Positions 9,856-17,830 of a DNA stretch of 64,000 nt are shown here, piece by piece. Within the stretch, counting starts at the first letter, position 1; every line of letters starts with the position of its first letter. Origin of the DNA: Bog-756 sp963769905 (GTDB taxonomy: Bacteria; Actinomycetota; Acidimicrobiia; Acidimicrobiales; RAAP-2); assembly GCA_963769905.1 (NCBI GenBank), contig CAVYNG010000002.1:62001-126000 (forward strand), written 5' to 3'. The notes under the pieces are model-generated. The model was not told the origin of the DNA, did not search any database, and worked only from the letters and a program-made list of their open reading frames with translations. The translations under genes and the position numbers were made by a program.

Positions 9856-11112
9856 TCACGAGTCGCGTGCCATCCGCAGGCCGCTGAACGCCCATCGGGC
9901 CGACGGCGGGAAGAAATTGCGGTAGGTCGCGCGAATGTGGTCGGCCGGGGTCACGCAGCCGCCGCCGCGCAGCACGTACTGGCTCACCATGAACTTCCCG
10001 TTGTACTCGCCGACCGCGCCGGGCGAGACGGTGAAGCCGGGGTAGGGGCTGTACGCGGAGGAGGTCCACTGCCAGACGTCGCCGAACGGGCTCGGTGCCG
10101 GATCGGTGACCGGCTGCGGGTGCAGGGCGCGGAGGTCGAGGAGATGACCGGTGACCGGCCGGTCGGCGGCCGCGACCTCCCACTCGGCTTCGGTCGGCAG
10201 GCGACAACCCGCCCAGCGTGAGAATGCGTCCGCCTCGTAGTAGCTGATGTGACAGACCGGCTGCGCGGGGACGAGAGGCTTCGACCCTCCGAGGGTGAAC
10301 TCCTCCCAGCCTCCGTCCTTCCGCGACCAGTAGAGCGGGCACTCCCATCCGTCGGACTGCACGGCGGCCCAGCCGTCGGACAGCCACAGCTCGGGACGGT
10401 GGTAGCCACCGTCCTCTATGAAGGCGAGCCACTCGGCACAGGTCACCGGCACGTCCGCGAGGACGAACGGCTCGAGGTGCACCTCGTGGCGCGGGAACTC
10501 GTTGTCGAAACCGAACGACTGTCCTGCGTGACCGATCCGGTACGAGCCGCCCGGGTACTTGCTCCAGCCGGTCGGGACGGCCGCCGGCGACGAGGATGGC
10601 GAGTCGAGCCCCGCATACGCGGGCTCGAGCGGGTTGCGCGACAGGACGTGCTTGATGTCCATCAACAACAGCTCCTGGTGCTGTTGCTCGTGGTGGATGC
10701 CGAGCTCTACGAGCGACGAGGTCGGGCCGTCGAGGAGCCCCTCGAGCAGCGCGAGCATGCCGTGGTCGACGTGCGCGCGGTAACAGCCGATCTCGTGGAC
10801 CCCCGGTCTCGAGACGAGCCCACGCTCCCCGCGCGGGAAGGGCGAACCGACCGCCTGGTAGTAGGAGTTGAACAGCGCCGAGAAGGCGGGGTGGAACTCG
10901 CGGTAGGACGGGAGCGACGGAGCGAGGAGGAACGTCTCGAAGAACCACGAGGTATGAGCTCGGTGCCACTTGGTCGGGCTCACGTCGGGCATCGACTGGA
11001 CGGTCTGGTCCTCCGCGGAGAGCGGTGCCGCCAATTCCTCGGTCAGGGAGCGGGTGGCGAGGAAACGGTCGGTGAGCGTGCGGGCCTCGGCGGTCGTCGA
11101 GTGATCGGCCAT
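9856..11112 (-). CDS. egtB: Hercynine oxygenase / ergothioneine sulfoxide synthase EgtB
   Basis: Non-heme iron enzyme joining hercynine to a thiol with O2. The ATG at 11112 has GGGAGGAG 5 bases upstream, so I trimmed the longer open frame. The 418-residue protein has an N-terminal DinB-like four-helix domain that supplies the iron ligands, readable as H50 (or H53), H141 and H145 in HHEQQHQEL, and a C-terminal formylglycine-generating-enzyme-like domain with GGSYRIGH, RLPTEAEWE and YVLRGGGC. The thiol donor (gamma-glutamylcysteine or cysteine) cannot be told from sequence. With no egtA or egtC next door, a cysteine-using variant is possible. Transcribed toward egtD. Confidence 0.95.
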   Translation of the reverse strand: MADHSTTAEARTLTDRFLATRSLTEELAAPLSAEDQTVQSMPDVSPTKWHRAHTSWFFETFLLAPSLPSYREFHPAFSALFNSYYQAVGSPFPRGERGLVSRPGVHEIGCYRAHVDHGMLALLEGLLDGPTSSLVELGIHHEQQHQELLLMDIKHVLSRNPLEPAYAGLDSPSSSPAAVPTGWSKYPGGSYRIGHAGQSFGFDNEFPRHEVHLEPFVLADVPVTCAEWLAFIEDGGYHRPELWLSDGWAAVQSDGWECPLYWSRKDGGWEEFTLGGSKPLVPAQPVCHISYYEADAFSRWAGCRLPTEAEWEVAAADRPVTGHLLDLRALHPQPVTDPAPSPFGDVWQWTSSAYSPYPGFTVSPGAVGEYNGKFMVSQYVLRGGGCVTPADHIRATYRNFFPPSARWAFSGLRMARDS

Positions 11113-11231
11113 GCCCGCTCCTCCCGGTGTCGCCTCCGGATTCCGCCACGACTCACCGATGGGCTCGGTTGGTCGCCTCGTCAGAACATACCCGGATCTC
11201 GTCCGGATCCGACGCGCGAAGGTCGACGGCG

Positions 11232-11303
11232 AGCCGGCGGTGGGAGTCGAACCCACGACCTGACGATTACAAGTCGTCTGCGCTACCACTGCGCCACACC
11301 GGC
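11232..11303 (-). tRNA. tRNA-Thr(UGU)
   Basis: A 72-nt cloverleaf on the minus strand. Acceptor GCCGGTG pairs with CGCCGGC (one G-U pair), the anticodon loop is CTTGTAA with anticodon UGU, and the T-arm is GTGGG-TTCGACT-CCCAC. CCA is not encoded. Confidence 0.93.
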
Positions 11304-11449
11304 ACGGCGGCGGAGAGCCCGGCGCCGCCCCAAGTGTAGGGTCAGGGCGCCGCGAGCCAGCTTCCACCTGCGAGAACGGTCGCGGTGGCGCATGGCGACG
11401 CGTACGAAACGCTTGCTTCGGCACCCTGCGGTTGGCAGGCTGGCCCCCG

Positions 11450-12043
11450 GTGGACGACCCATCCGAGCCGGGGGAGGCCGCGGCGGGCGCAAGGCGAGGG
11501 CGGCCGGGTGGATTCCCGACGCTCCGTGCGGTCGCGCTCTTGGCCGTGTTCGTGGTCGTCGCGATCATCTCCCTCGGCAAGGTGCAGGGGACCACCACTC
11601 CGTCGGTCGCGAGCCCGACGACCACCTCGCCGCCGACGGCGACGACGACGACGCATGCGGGCTCGACACATGGCGGCTCGACACATGCCGGCTCGACGAC
11701 GACCACGAGCACCACGCACCCGCCGGGCTCGGTTCCGGTGCTGGTGGCGAACGCGACCGGTGTGAGCGGTGCGGCCGGCGCCGTCAGCAACGAGCTCCAG
11801 GCGGTCGGCTGGAGCATGTTGCCGCCGGTCAACGCGTCGGCGAGGGTGTCCTCGTCGCACGTGTACTACGTGGCAGGCCGTCAGCAGGAGGCGGCATCGG
11901 TCGCGGCCGCGCTGCATCTCCCCTCCAGCGCCGTGCTGCCCTACACGACTGCGGCGCCGATCAGCTCGATCGGCACCGCGGAGGTCGTGGTCGTTGTCGG
12001 TCCCGACCTCGCGACAGCGGCGTCGACGACCACCACGACCTAG
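11450..12043 (+). CDS. LytR_C-domain membrane-anchored protein
   Basis: About 197 residues from the GTG at 11450 (an in-frame TTG at 11432 adds six). One transmembrane helix lies near residues 25-43 (LRAVALLAVFVVVAIISLG). It is followed by a long Thr/Ser/Pro linker containing His-Gly-Ser-Thr repeats, then a C-terminal LytR_C domain (VPVLVANATGVSGAAG, AVGWSM, HVYYVAG) and a poly-Thr tail. This domain is found at the end of LytR-CpsA-Psr wall-teichoic transferases and as stand-alone actinobacterial cell-envelope proteins; here the catalytic LCP domain is absent. Orientation is N-in with the domain outside. It is 17 bases from otsB, so probably cotranscribed, but a functional link to trehalose is unclear. 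Confidence 0.8.
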   Translation: MDDPSEPGEAAAGARRGRPGGFPTLRAVALLAVFVVVAIISLGKVQGTTTPSVASPTTTSPPTATTTTHAGSTHGGSTHAGSTTTTSTTHPPGSVPVLVANATGVSGAAGAVSNELQAVGWSMLPPVNASARVSSSHVYYVAGRQQEAASVAAALHLPSSAVLPYTTAAPISSIGTAEVVVVVGPDLATAASTTTTT

Positions 12044-12060
12044 GGTCCGGGCGCGAAGAC

Positions 12061-12876
12061 GTGCCCCCTCTGCCCGATGCGCTCCGTCGCGCGCTCGCGC
12101 CGTTGCTCGTCGCGCCGGCGACGACCGCGATCCTGACCGACTTCGACGGCACGCTCGCGCCGATCGTCGACGATCCGGCTGTTGCACAGCCCCTCGAGGG
12201 AGCGTCCGGGTTGCTCGCCGAGCTCGCGGCGCGCTTCGGCGTCGTGGCCGTCGTCTCGGGGCGCCCGGTCTCCTACCTCCGGAGCCACCTCGACGTGCAC
12301 CCGCCCGCCAGGGAAAGTCCTCGGGCACCCGGCCCGCGCTTGGTCGGTCTCTACGGACTCGAACAGGCGGGCCCGGACGGGCGGGTCACCCTCGATCCGA
12401 CAGCCGAGCCCTGGCTCCCCGTGGTCGCCGAGACGGTCGCGCGGTTGGCGGCCGCGGCACCCGCCGGCGTGCTCGTCGAGTCGAAGGGTGCAACGTTCAC
12501 CCTCCACTGGCGCCGCGTCCCGGAGGCGGCCGGCTGGGCCGAGGCCGCGGTGGCCGAGGAGACCGCCCGCAACGGCCTACGCGCCTTTCCGGGACGGATG
12601 TCGATCGAGCTGCGCCCGCCCCTCGAGGTCGACAAGGGCTCGGTCGTCGAGGAGCTGGCCAGAGGATGCACCGCGGTCTGCTACTTCGGTGACGATCTCG
12701 GCGACCTGCCCGCCTTCGCCGCCCTGGCCGGTCTCGGCCGGGTGCCGGGTGTGATCGCGGTTTCGGTCGCGGTGATCGACGGGGAGACGCCCGAAGAGGT
12801 CCTCCAGGCGGCGGACCTGCAGGTCGCCGGTCCGGCGGCCGCCCTCGGCGTCCTCAGATGGCTCGCCGAGGCCTGA
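12061..12876 (+). CDS. otsB: Trehalose-6-phosphate phosphatase OtsB
   Basis: HAD-superfamily phosphatase that removes phosphate from trehalose 6-phosphate. The GTG at 12061 starts a 271-residue protein. HAD motif I is DFDGTLAPI near residue 24, motif II is SGRP, the trehalose-phosphatase ESKGATFTLHWR segment follows, and motif IV is FGDDLGDLPAF. The stop lies one base before the stop of convergent otsA, so the two trehalose genes meet tail-to-tail with no room for a terminator. Confidence 0.93.
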   Translation: MPPLPDALRRALAPLLVAPATTAILTDFDGTLAPIVDDPAVAQPLEGASGLLAELAARFGVVAVVSGRPVSYLRSHLDVHPPARESPRAPGPRLVGLYGLEQAGPDGRVTLDPTAEPWLPVVAETVARLAAAAPAGVLVESKGATFTLHWRRVPEAAGWAEAAVAEETARNGLRAFPGRMSIELRPPLEVDKGSVVEELARGCTAVCYFGDDLGDLPAFAALAGLGRVPGVIAVSVAVIDGETPEEVLQAADLQVAGPAAALGVLRWLAEA

Positions 12877-12877
12877 C

Positions 12878-14305
12878 TCAGCGCACCGCGGCGAGCTGGT
12901 CGTCGAGCCAGTCGGCGGGACGGCGCGCCAGCACCCGGGCGACCAGCGCATCCGCCATTGCCACCCGCTCCTCGCGCCCGAGGTCGAGCGCACGGCCGAG
13001 CACCTCGGCCGTGCCCGAGATGTCGAAGGGGTTGAGCTCGAAGGCCGTCGGGCCGAGCTCGTCGAACGCGCCCGCTTCGCGCGAGAGGGCGAGGACGCCG
13101 TGGCGGGTGTTCACGATCGGACCCTCCTTCGCCACCAGGTTGAGCCCGTCCCGCACCGGGTTCACCAGCAGGACGTCGTAGCGGGTGAGCGCCGCGAGCG
13201 ACCGGTCGTAGTCGTCCTCGACGTCGAGGACGATGGGGGTCCACCCGGGAGTCGCCCAGCGCTCGTTGATGCGGGCCACGGTCGACTCCACCTCGTTCTG
13301 GTAGGCGAGGTACTCGGGCAGTCCTTGCCGGGTGGGGTAGGCGAGTGCCACGAAGACCACCCGACCTCGACGGTGCGGCTCGCGCTCGAGCAGCTCGTCG
13401 AACGCCCAGAACCCGCGGAGGAGGTTCTTCGAGAGCTCCATCCGGTCGACCCGCACGATGACCTGGCGGTCGGGGTCACCGACCCATTCCTCGATGCGGG
13501 CGCCCGCCGCGGCCACCGCCGGGTCCGCGGCCGACGAGGCGAGCCGCTCCGCGTCGACCGCCAGCGGCGAAACGAAGGTCGGGTTGGCTCCGCGGTAGCC
13601 GGCCGACCCCACCTCGAGCTCGGTGAGCCCTGCGCGGTAGGCCGCCGCCCAACGGTCGGAGTGGAAGCCGCACGCGCCGAATGCCGCCATGCCGGCGAGG
13701 AGCTCCTCGCCCGCCGCGGTCGGCAGCATCCGGAGGACGGACGGGTCGGCGAAGGGCGTGTGGGTGAAGTGCGCGGTGCGGAGATCGGGGCGGAGGCGGA
13801 CCAACTCGTTGGCGACGAGCGCCAGGTGGTAGTCCTGCACGAGGATGCGGCCGCCCTCGGGCGCGACCTTGGCCACTCGCAGCGCGAACAGCTGGTTGAG
13901 CTCGCGGTAGGCGTCCCACGCCTCGCCCCATCTCCGGTCGATCCGCGGGCGGCGGGGCGCGTCGAAGAGGTGGTGGTGGCAGAACCAGAGGGTGCCGTTC
14001 GACACGAGGTTGTAGGCCATCGCGAAGAGGTCCGGATCGGGATCGACCAGCTCGATTCGGATGCCCTCGTCGACCATCATCCCGAGGCCCGCGGCGGCCC
14101 GGTCGGCCTCGCCGAGTGCCGCTGCAACCCAGGTTGCGCCTGTACCGGCCACGAGCGGGCGGAGGGCCCCGGCGAGCCCGCCACCGGCCACCGTCGGCTG
14201 GGGACGGCCGTCGACCAGCTGGAAGGCCAGGGGTCCGCGGTTCGAGACCAGCACGGTGTCGGCGAGCGATCCGTCCCCTTCGGGCCGGATCCGATCGGCG
14301 GCCAT
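12878..14305 (-). CDS. otsA: Trehalose-6-phosphate synthase (GT20)
   Basis: Glycosyltransferase making trehalose 6-phosphate from UDP/ADP-glucose and glucose 6-phosphate. From the ATG at 14305 the protein has 475 residues. The nucleotide-sugar side shows VQDYHLALVANEL and DGLNLVAKEGP; the N-terminal loop is SNRGPLAF followed by GGGLAGALRPL. In place of the E. coli-type RLDYSKGI motif it has VDRMELSKNLLRGF, which marks the actinobacterial OtsA subgroup related to glucosylglycerol-phosphate synthases. An acceptor other than glucose 6-phosphate is therefore possible, but the adjacent otsB supports trehalose. It is divergent from the TetR gene at 14396. Confidence 0.88.
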   Translation of the reverse strand: MAADRIRPEGDGSLADTVLVSNRGPLAFQLVDGRPQPTVAGGGLAGALRPLVAGTGATWVAAALGEADRAAAGLGMMVDEGIRIELVDPDPDLFAMAYNLVSNGTLWFCHHHLFDAPRRPRIDRRWGEAWDAYRELNQLFALRVAKVAPEGGRILVQDYHLALVANELVRLRPDLRTAHFTHTPFADPSVLRMLPTAAGEELLAGMAAFGACGFHSDRWAAAYRAGLTELEVGSAGYRGANPTFVSPLAVDAERLASSAADPAVAAAGARIEEWVGDPDRQVIVRVDRMELSKNLLRGFWAFDELLEREPHRRGRVVFVALAYPTRQGLPEYLAYQNEVESTVARINERWATPGWTPIVLDVEDDYDRSLAALTRYDVLLVNPVRDGLNLVAKEGPIVNTRHGVLALSREAGAFDELGPTAFELNPFDISGTAEVLGRALDLGREERVAMADALVARVLARRPADWLDDQLAAVR

Positions 14306-14355
14306 GGGGTCGACGCTACCCGGTAGGCGTCTCCGACTCGCGACGAGCGTGGATC

Positions 14356-14385
14356 TTGACAAGTAAGTGAGTAACCACTTACAAT
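14356..14385 (+). promoter_or_regulatory. Promoter with overlapping TetR-type operator
   Basis: TTGACA (14356-14361) and TACAAT (14380-14385) are separated by 18 bases. Between and over the -10 lies a perfect inverted repeat GTAAGTG (14363-14369) / CACTTAC (14376-14382). The predicted transcription start falls at about 14392, directly at the start codons of the downstream TetR gene, so the mRNA should be leaderless and the repressor should block its own promoter. Confidence 0.75.
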
Positions 14386-14395
14386 CAAACCCGTG

Positions 14396-15019
14396 ATGGT
14401 TCCCTCCCGACTGACCGCCGAGGAGCGCCGCACCGAGGTGCTGGCCGCAGCGGTCTCCGAGTTCGCCCGGTCCGGCTACGCGGGTACTTCGACCGACGCG
14501 ATCGCGGCCCGGGCGGGGATCTCCCAGCCGTACCTCTTCCGCCTCTTCGGCACCAAGAAGGATCTCTTCCTCGCCACCTACGAGCTCGTCGCGGACCGGA
14601 TCGTCCGGGCGATGGCCGAGGCGAGCGAGGATCTCGAAGGCGAAGAGGTCCTCGAGGCGATGGGTCAGGCCTACGTCGAGCTCATGCAGGATCCCGACCT
14701 GCTCCAGGTCCAGCTGCACGGGTTCGCCGCCGCGCCGTCCGACCCGGATGTGGCGAGTGCGTGTCGCCACACCTTCGAGGTGCTCTTCGACCTCGTCGCC
14801 GAACGGTCCCACCAGTCGGACGATCGCATACGCGAGTTCTTCGCGATGGGGATGATGATCAACGTGATGTCGGCCATCGACCTTCTCTCGGTATCGGACC
14901 ACTGGGCACAGAGCTTCTGTCCGCACCCGGAGAAGGCCGAGGCCATCCGCACCGCAGTCGAGGCCATCAAGGCGCGCCAGCGCGCGGAGAAGGCCCTGAA
15001 CGAGGAGGTATCCGCATGA
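14396..15019 (+). CDS. TetR-family transcriptional regulator (controls adjacent exporter)
   Basis: About 207 residues. The N-terminal helix-turn-helix reads TDAIAARAGISQPYLFRLFG, typical TetR; the C-terminal helical domain is variable and its ligand cannot be predicted. Starts at GTG 14393 and ATG 14396 are both at the predicted transcription start, so a leaderless message is likely. The stop overlaps the ATG at 15016 of the MFS gene (ATGA). An operator-like palindrome overlaps its promoter, and a related sequence occurs at 15058, which suggests that it represses both itself and the exporter. Confidence 0.87.
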   Translation: MVPSRLTAEERRTEVLAAAVSEFARSGYAGTSTDAIAARAGISQPYLFRLFGTKKDLFLATYELVADRIVRAMAEASEDLEGEEVLEAMGQAYVELMQDPDLLQVQLHGFAAAPSDPDVASACRHTFEVLFDLVAERSHQSDDRIREFFAMGMMINVMSAIDLLSVSDHWAQSFCPHPEKAEAIRTAVEAIKARQRAEKALNEEVSA

Positions 15020-16653
15020 ACCAGCCGGTCGTCCCTCTTTTTTTGCCGCGCGTAGCTAGTGACCACTCACAACTGAACCACTCCCGTACGAAGAGGTGGC
15101 GCACGGTGCGCCGGCCGAAGGCGGACACGGGGAGCTCCCGTGTGACGAGCCGCCGGGTCACGAGGCGCTCGGTCACGAGGACGCCCCGCCCGCAGACCGC
15201 GCGCTCGCGGGCGATCTGGGCGATCGCCATCACCGGCCTCGCGCTCTTCATGGCCTCGCTCGACAACCTGGTCGTGCTCACCGCGCTGCCGGTGATCCGG
15301 GTGCACCTGCACGCCAGCCTCTCGGGTCTCGAGTGGACGGTGAACGCCTACACCCTGACCTTCGCGGTGCTCCTGCTCTCCGCGGCCGCGGTCGGCGACC
15401 GGTTCGGCCGGCGACGCATCTTCGTCGCCGGCATCGCGTTGTTCACCGCGTCGTCCGCGGTCGCCGCGCTCGCGCCGAGCATCTCGGTGCTCGTGGCGGC
15501 ACGAGCCCTCCAGGGCGCGGGTGGCGCGATGATCATGCCCCTCTCGCTCACCCTGCTGAGCGCCGCGGTACCGGCCGGGCGGCGCAACGCGGCCCTCGGG
15601 ATCTGGGGCGCGATCGGCGGGACCGCGGTCGCGGTCGGGCCGCTGATCGGTGGCGCGGTGACCAGCGGCTGGGCCTGGCAGTACATCTTCTGGTTGAACG
15701 TCCCGGTCGGCGCGGTGCTCGTCCCACTCGCCTGGTGGAAGCTCTCCGAGTCGAAGGGACCCTCGACCCGCTTCGACGTCGCCGGCGTGGCACTGGTCAG
15801 CGCGGGGCTCTTCGGCATCGTGCTCGGTCTCGTGCGCGGCAACGCGCACGGCTGGACGAGCAGTTCGGTCGTCGGGTCCTTCGCGCTCGGCGCGGTCGGG
15901 CTCTGTGCCTTCGTCGCCTGGGAGCTCCGTTCCGACCATCCGATGCTCGACCTCCGGCTGTTCGCGCGGCGGGGCTTCGCTGCGGTCAATCTCACCGCGC
16001 TCTTCTTCAGCTTCGGGATGTTCGGGGCGATCTTCTTCCTCACCCAGTTCTTCCAGACCGTGCAGGGCTATTCGCCGCTCGCGGCAGGGATCCGGGTGCT
16101 CCCGTGGACCGCGATGGCGATGCTGCTCGCGCCGGTCATCGGGATCCTCGCCGAACGGTGGGGTGGCAAGCCGCTCGTCGTGACCGGGCTCGTCTTGCAG
16201 GCCGCCGGGCTCACCTGGCTCGCCGCGCTCACCACGCCGACCACCCCCTACGCCGATCTCGTGGCGCCGTTCGTGATCTGCGGGGTCGGGATGGCGCTCT
16301 TCTTCGTCCCGCTGGCGTCCCTCGTGCTGGGCATGGTGCCGACTGCGCTCGAGGGCGTCGCCTCGGGGGCGAACAGTGCCTTCCGCGAGCTCGGCGGCGT
16401 CCTCGGGGTCGCGGCCCTCGGTGCGGTCTTCAGCGCCAAGGGTGGCTACGCCTCGAGCACGGCGTTCGTCGCCGGTCTCACTCCGGCGGTCGAAGTCGGT
16501 GCTGCGGTCGTCGCGGTCGGTGCGCTCTGCGCACTGTTCATCCCGGGGCGGCGCCGGGCGCGCCAGGCGGCGGCGCAACCGGTGCATACCGTCGAAGGGG
16601 CACTCGGTCCCTGCGCGGAACCCGAGCTCGAGCCGGTGCGGGTCTCCGCCTGA
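15016..16653 (+). CDS. MFS drug exporter, DHA2 (EmrB/QacA) family
   Basis: Predicted 14-helix proton-coupled exporter. From ATG 15016 the protein is 545 residues. The first helix starts near residue 67 (AIWAIAITGLALFMASLDN). Motif A is GDRFGRRRIFVAG, and motif C (antiporter) lies in the WGAIGGTAVAVGPLIGG stretch. The first 60 residues are Arg/Thr-rich, unlike the family, and the DNA coding for them holds a T-run and an operator-like 16-mer. A GTG at 15106 with AAGAGG 9 bases upstream gives a more usual N-terminus and may be the true start. Substrate is unknown; control by the upstream TetR is likely. Confidence 0.88.
   Translation: MNQPVVPLFLPRVASDHSQLNHSRTKRWRTVRRPKADTGSSRVTSRRVTRRSVTRTPRPQTARSRAIWAIAITGLALFMASLDNLVVLTALPVIRVHLHASLSGLEWTVNAYTLTFAVLLLSAAAVGDRFGRRRIFVAGIALFTASSAVAALAPSISVLVAARALQGAGGAMIMPLSLTLLSAAVPAGRRNAALGIWGAIGGTAVAVGPLIGGAVTSGWAWQYIFWLNVPVGAVLVPLAWWKLSESKGPSTRFDVAGVALVSAGLFGIVLGLVRGNAHGWTSSSVVGSFALGAVGLCAFVAWELRSDHPMLDLRLFARRGFAAVNLTALFFSFGMFGAIFFLTQFFQTVQGYSPLAAGIRVLPWTAMAMLLAPVIGILAERWGGKPLVVTGLVLQAAGLTWLAALTTPTTPYADLVAPFVICGVGMALFFVPLASLVLGMVPTALEGVASGANSAFRELGGVLGVAALGAVFSAKGGYASSTAFVAGLTPAVEVGAAVVAVGALCALFIPGRRRARQAAAQPVHTVEGALGPCAEPELEPVRVSA
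15058..15073 (+). promoter_or_regulatory. Second operator-like copy upstream of exporter core
   Basis: The 16-mer AGTGACCACTCACAAC matches 13 of 16 positions of AGTAACCACTTACAAT at 14370-14385 (right half of the TetR operator plus its -10 box). TTGCCG at 15043-15048 stands 19 bases before CACAAC, so the promoter geometry is also mirrored, more weakly. Confidence 0.45.
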
Positions 16654-16683
16654 GCCATACCGCCGGACGGCCGGGAGGTCTGC

Positions 16684-17553
16684 TCAGCCCTCCTGGCCAC
16701 GCGGCGCGCGGGCCAGGGCCGCGCGGAGGACGTCGGTCGCCTGAGGGCGCAGCTCCACGAGCGGTCGGTTCCGGTGTTCGCGCACTCCGAGGTCGACCTG
16801 CGCGATTGCTTCGGTGCCGAAGCGGGCGGCCACGTCGATCAGTAGGGCCAACTCGACCGCGTAGCCGTCGGCCAGACCGCACTTCTCGAGGACCGATCGC
16901 GGGGCTGCCGTTTCGCCCGCGAGCGGCTGTCTGACCGTGGCCAGGTGCGGGAAGAGGAGGTCGATGAGCGGGCGGGCCACCAACTCGGTGACCCGGCCGC
17001 CACCACCGGGCGCGCCGTGGAGAGGGCGCTCGTAGTACCCCTTGACCAGGGCGAGCGAGTCGTCGGCGAGGAGCGGGCCGAGCAGGCCGGTCACGAAGTG
17101 GGGGCCGAAGTTGGTCACGTCCGCGTCGAGGAACACGATGAGGTCCCCCGAGGCGGACTCGAGGGCCGAACGCATCGCCTGTCCCTTGCCGCCGGCCGAC
17201 GATTGCCGGGTGACCACCCGTGCGCCCGCCGAACGTGCGAGCTGACCGGTTCCGTCGGTCGAGCCGTCGTCCGCGACGACCACTTCGTCGACCAGTGGGA
17301 CGCCACCTCCCTCGGCGGTCAGCTCGCGCACGATCGAGTCCACGACGGTCCCGACCGTCGCGGACTCGTCCCGAGCCGGGATGCACACCGAGATGCGGCG
17401 GCCGCGCCGGAGCGACGACAACTCGGCCGGGTCGACCACGCCACCGCGGTCGCGACGCGAGGGTCGGTCGGTGTCCTCGTCGGGCGGCACCGGCACATCA
17501 TCGCTCACCCGGACGGGTGCGGTCGGTCCGACGCCAGCGACTGGCTCTTCCAC
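16684..17553 (-). CDS. gpgS: Glucosyl-3-phosphoglycerate synthase GpgS (GT81)
   Basis: Transfers glucose from a nucleotide sugar to 3-phosphoglycerate, the first step of glucosylglycerate (and, in mycobacteria, methylglucose lipopolysaccharide) synthesis. 289 residues; the first 50 are unconserved and acidic, so the true start may be further in. GT-A core: VCIPARDESATVGTVVD, VVADDGSTDGTG, the DXD-type site FLDADVTNFGPHFVTG, VKGYYERPL, QPLAGE, and the helix EHRNRPLVELRPQA. Another compatible-solute gene beside otsA/otsB; this grouping is also seen in streptomycetes. No gpgP phosphatase is adjacent. Confidence 0.92.
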   Translation of the reverse strand: MEEPVAGVGPTAPVRVSDDVPVPPDEDTDRPSRRDRGGVVDPAELSSLRRGRRISVCIPARDESATVGTVVDSIVRELTAEGGGVPLVDEVVVADDGSTDGTGQLARSAGARVVTRQSSAGGKGQAMRSALESASGDLIVFLDADVTNFGPHFVTGLLGPLLADDSLALVKGYYERPLHGAPGGGGRVTELVARPLIDLLFPHLATVRQPLAGETAAPRSVLEKCGLADGYAVELALLIDVAARFGTEAIAQVDLGVREHRNRPLVELRPQATDVLRAALARAPRGQEG

Positions 17554-17698
17554 TCAGGGGGACTCGGGAGGCTCGTTCACCAGCCCTGCGAAGCGATCGG
17601 GCTCGCTCGCCGTCGGGCCCAGGCGGTACTGCCCGGAAGCGACGAGGTGGGAGTCGCCCGCCCCTTTGCCGCCACGACGGTTGGTCCTGGACGGTGCG

Positions 17699-17729
17699 TT
17701 GACGGTGCATCGCACCGGCGATCTACAAT
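17699..17729 (+). promoter_or_regulatory. Promoter of the SAM riboswitch operon
   Basis: TTGACG (17699-17704) and TACAAT (17724-17729) with a 19-base spacer, slightly long. The predicted start near 17736 would place the riboswitch at the very 5' end of the transcript. Confidence 0.55.
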
Positions 17730-17732
17730 GGT

Positions 17733-17830
17733 GGACATCATCCAGAGCGGCTGAGGGACCGGGCCCAGCGACGCCGCGGCAACCAGTGCGAAGCACCAGG
17801 TGCCAATGCCCGAGCGATGAGGAGACGTCC
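17733..17830 (+). promoter_or_regulatory. SAM riboswitch (SAM-I/SAM-IV superfamily)
   Basis: S-box core elements occur in order: AGAGCGGCTGAGGGACC (17744-17760), GGCCC, CGGCAACC, a P3 hairpin AGTGC-GAA-GCAC, then GGTGCCAATGCC, and a P1 3' strand GATGA pairing with TCATC at 17738-17742. The extra pairing GGAC (17733-17736) with GTCC (17827-17830) would enclose GAGGAG (17819-17824), the ribosome binding site of the next gene. This suggests that SAM binding hides the site and shuts off translation. No P4 helix is visible before P1, which fits the SAM-I/IV variant better than classic SAM-I. It precedes a threonine-synthase-family gene. Confidence 0.88.

Noticed and set aside
11640..11720. Short GC-rich repeats as a tandem repeat locus or CRISPR-like array
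   Set aside because: They encode an in-frame Thr/Ser/His-Gly linker of the LytR_C protein. The units are too short and irregular, and no cas genes exist in the window.
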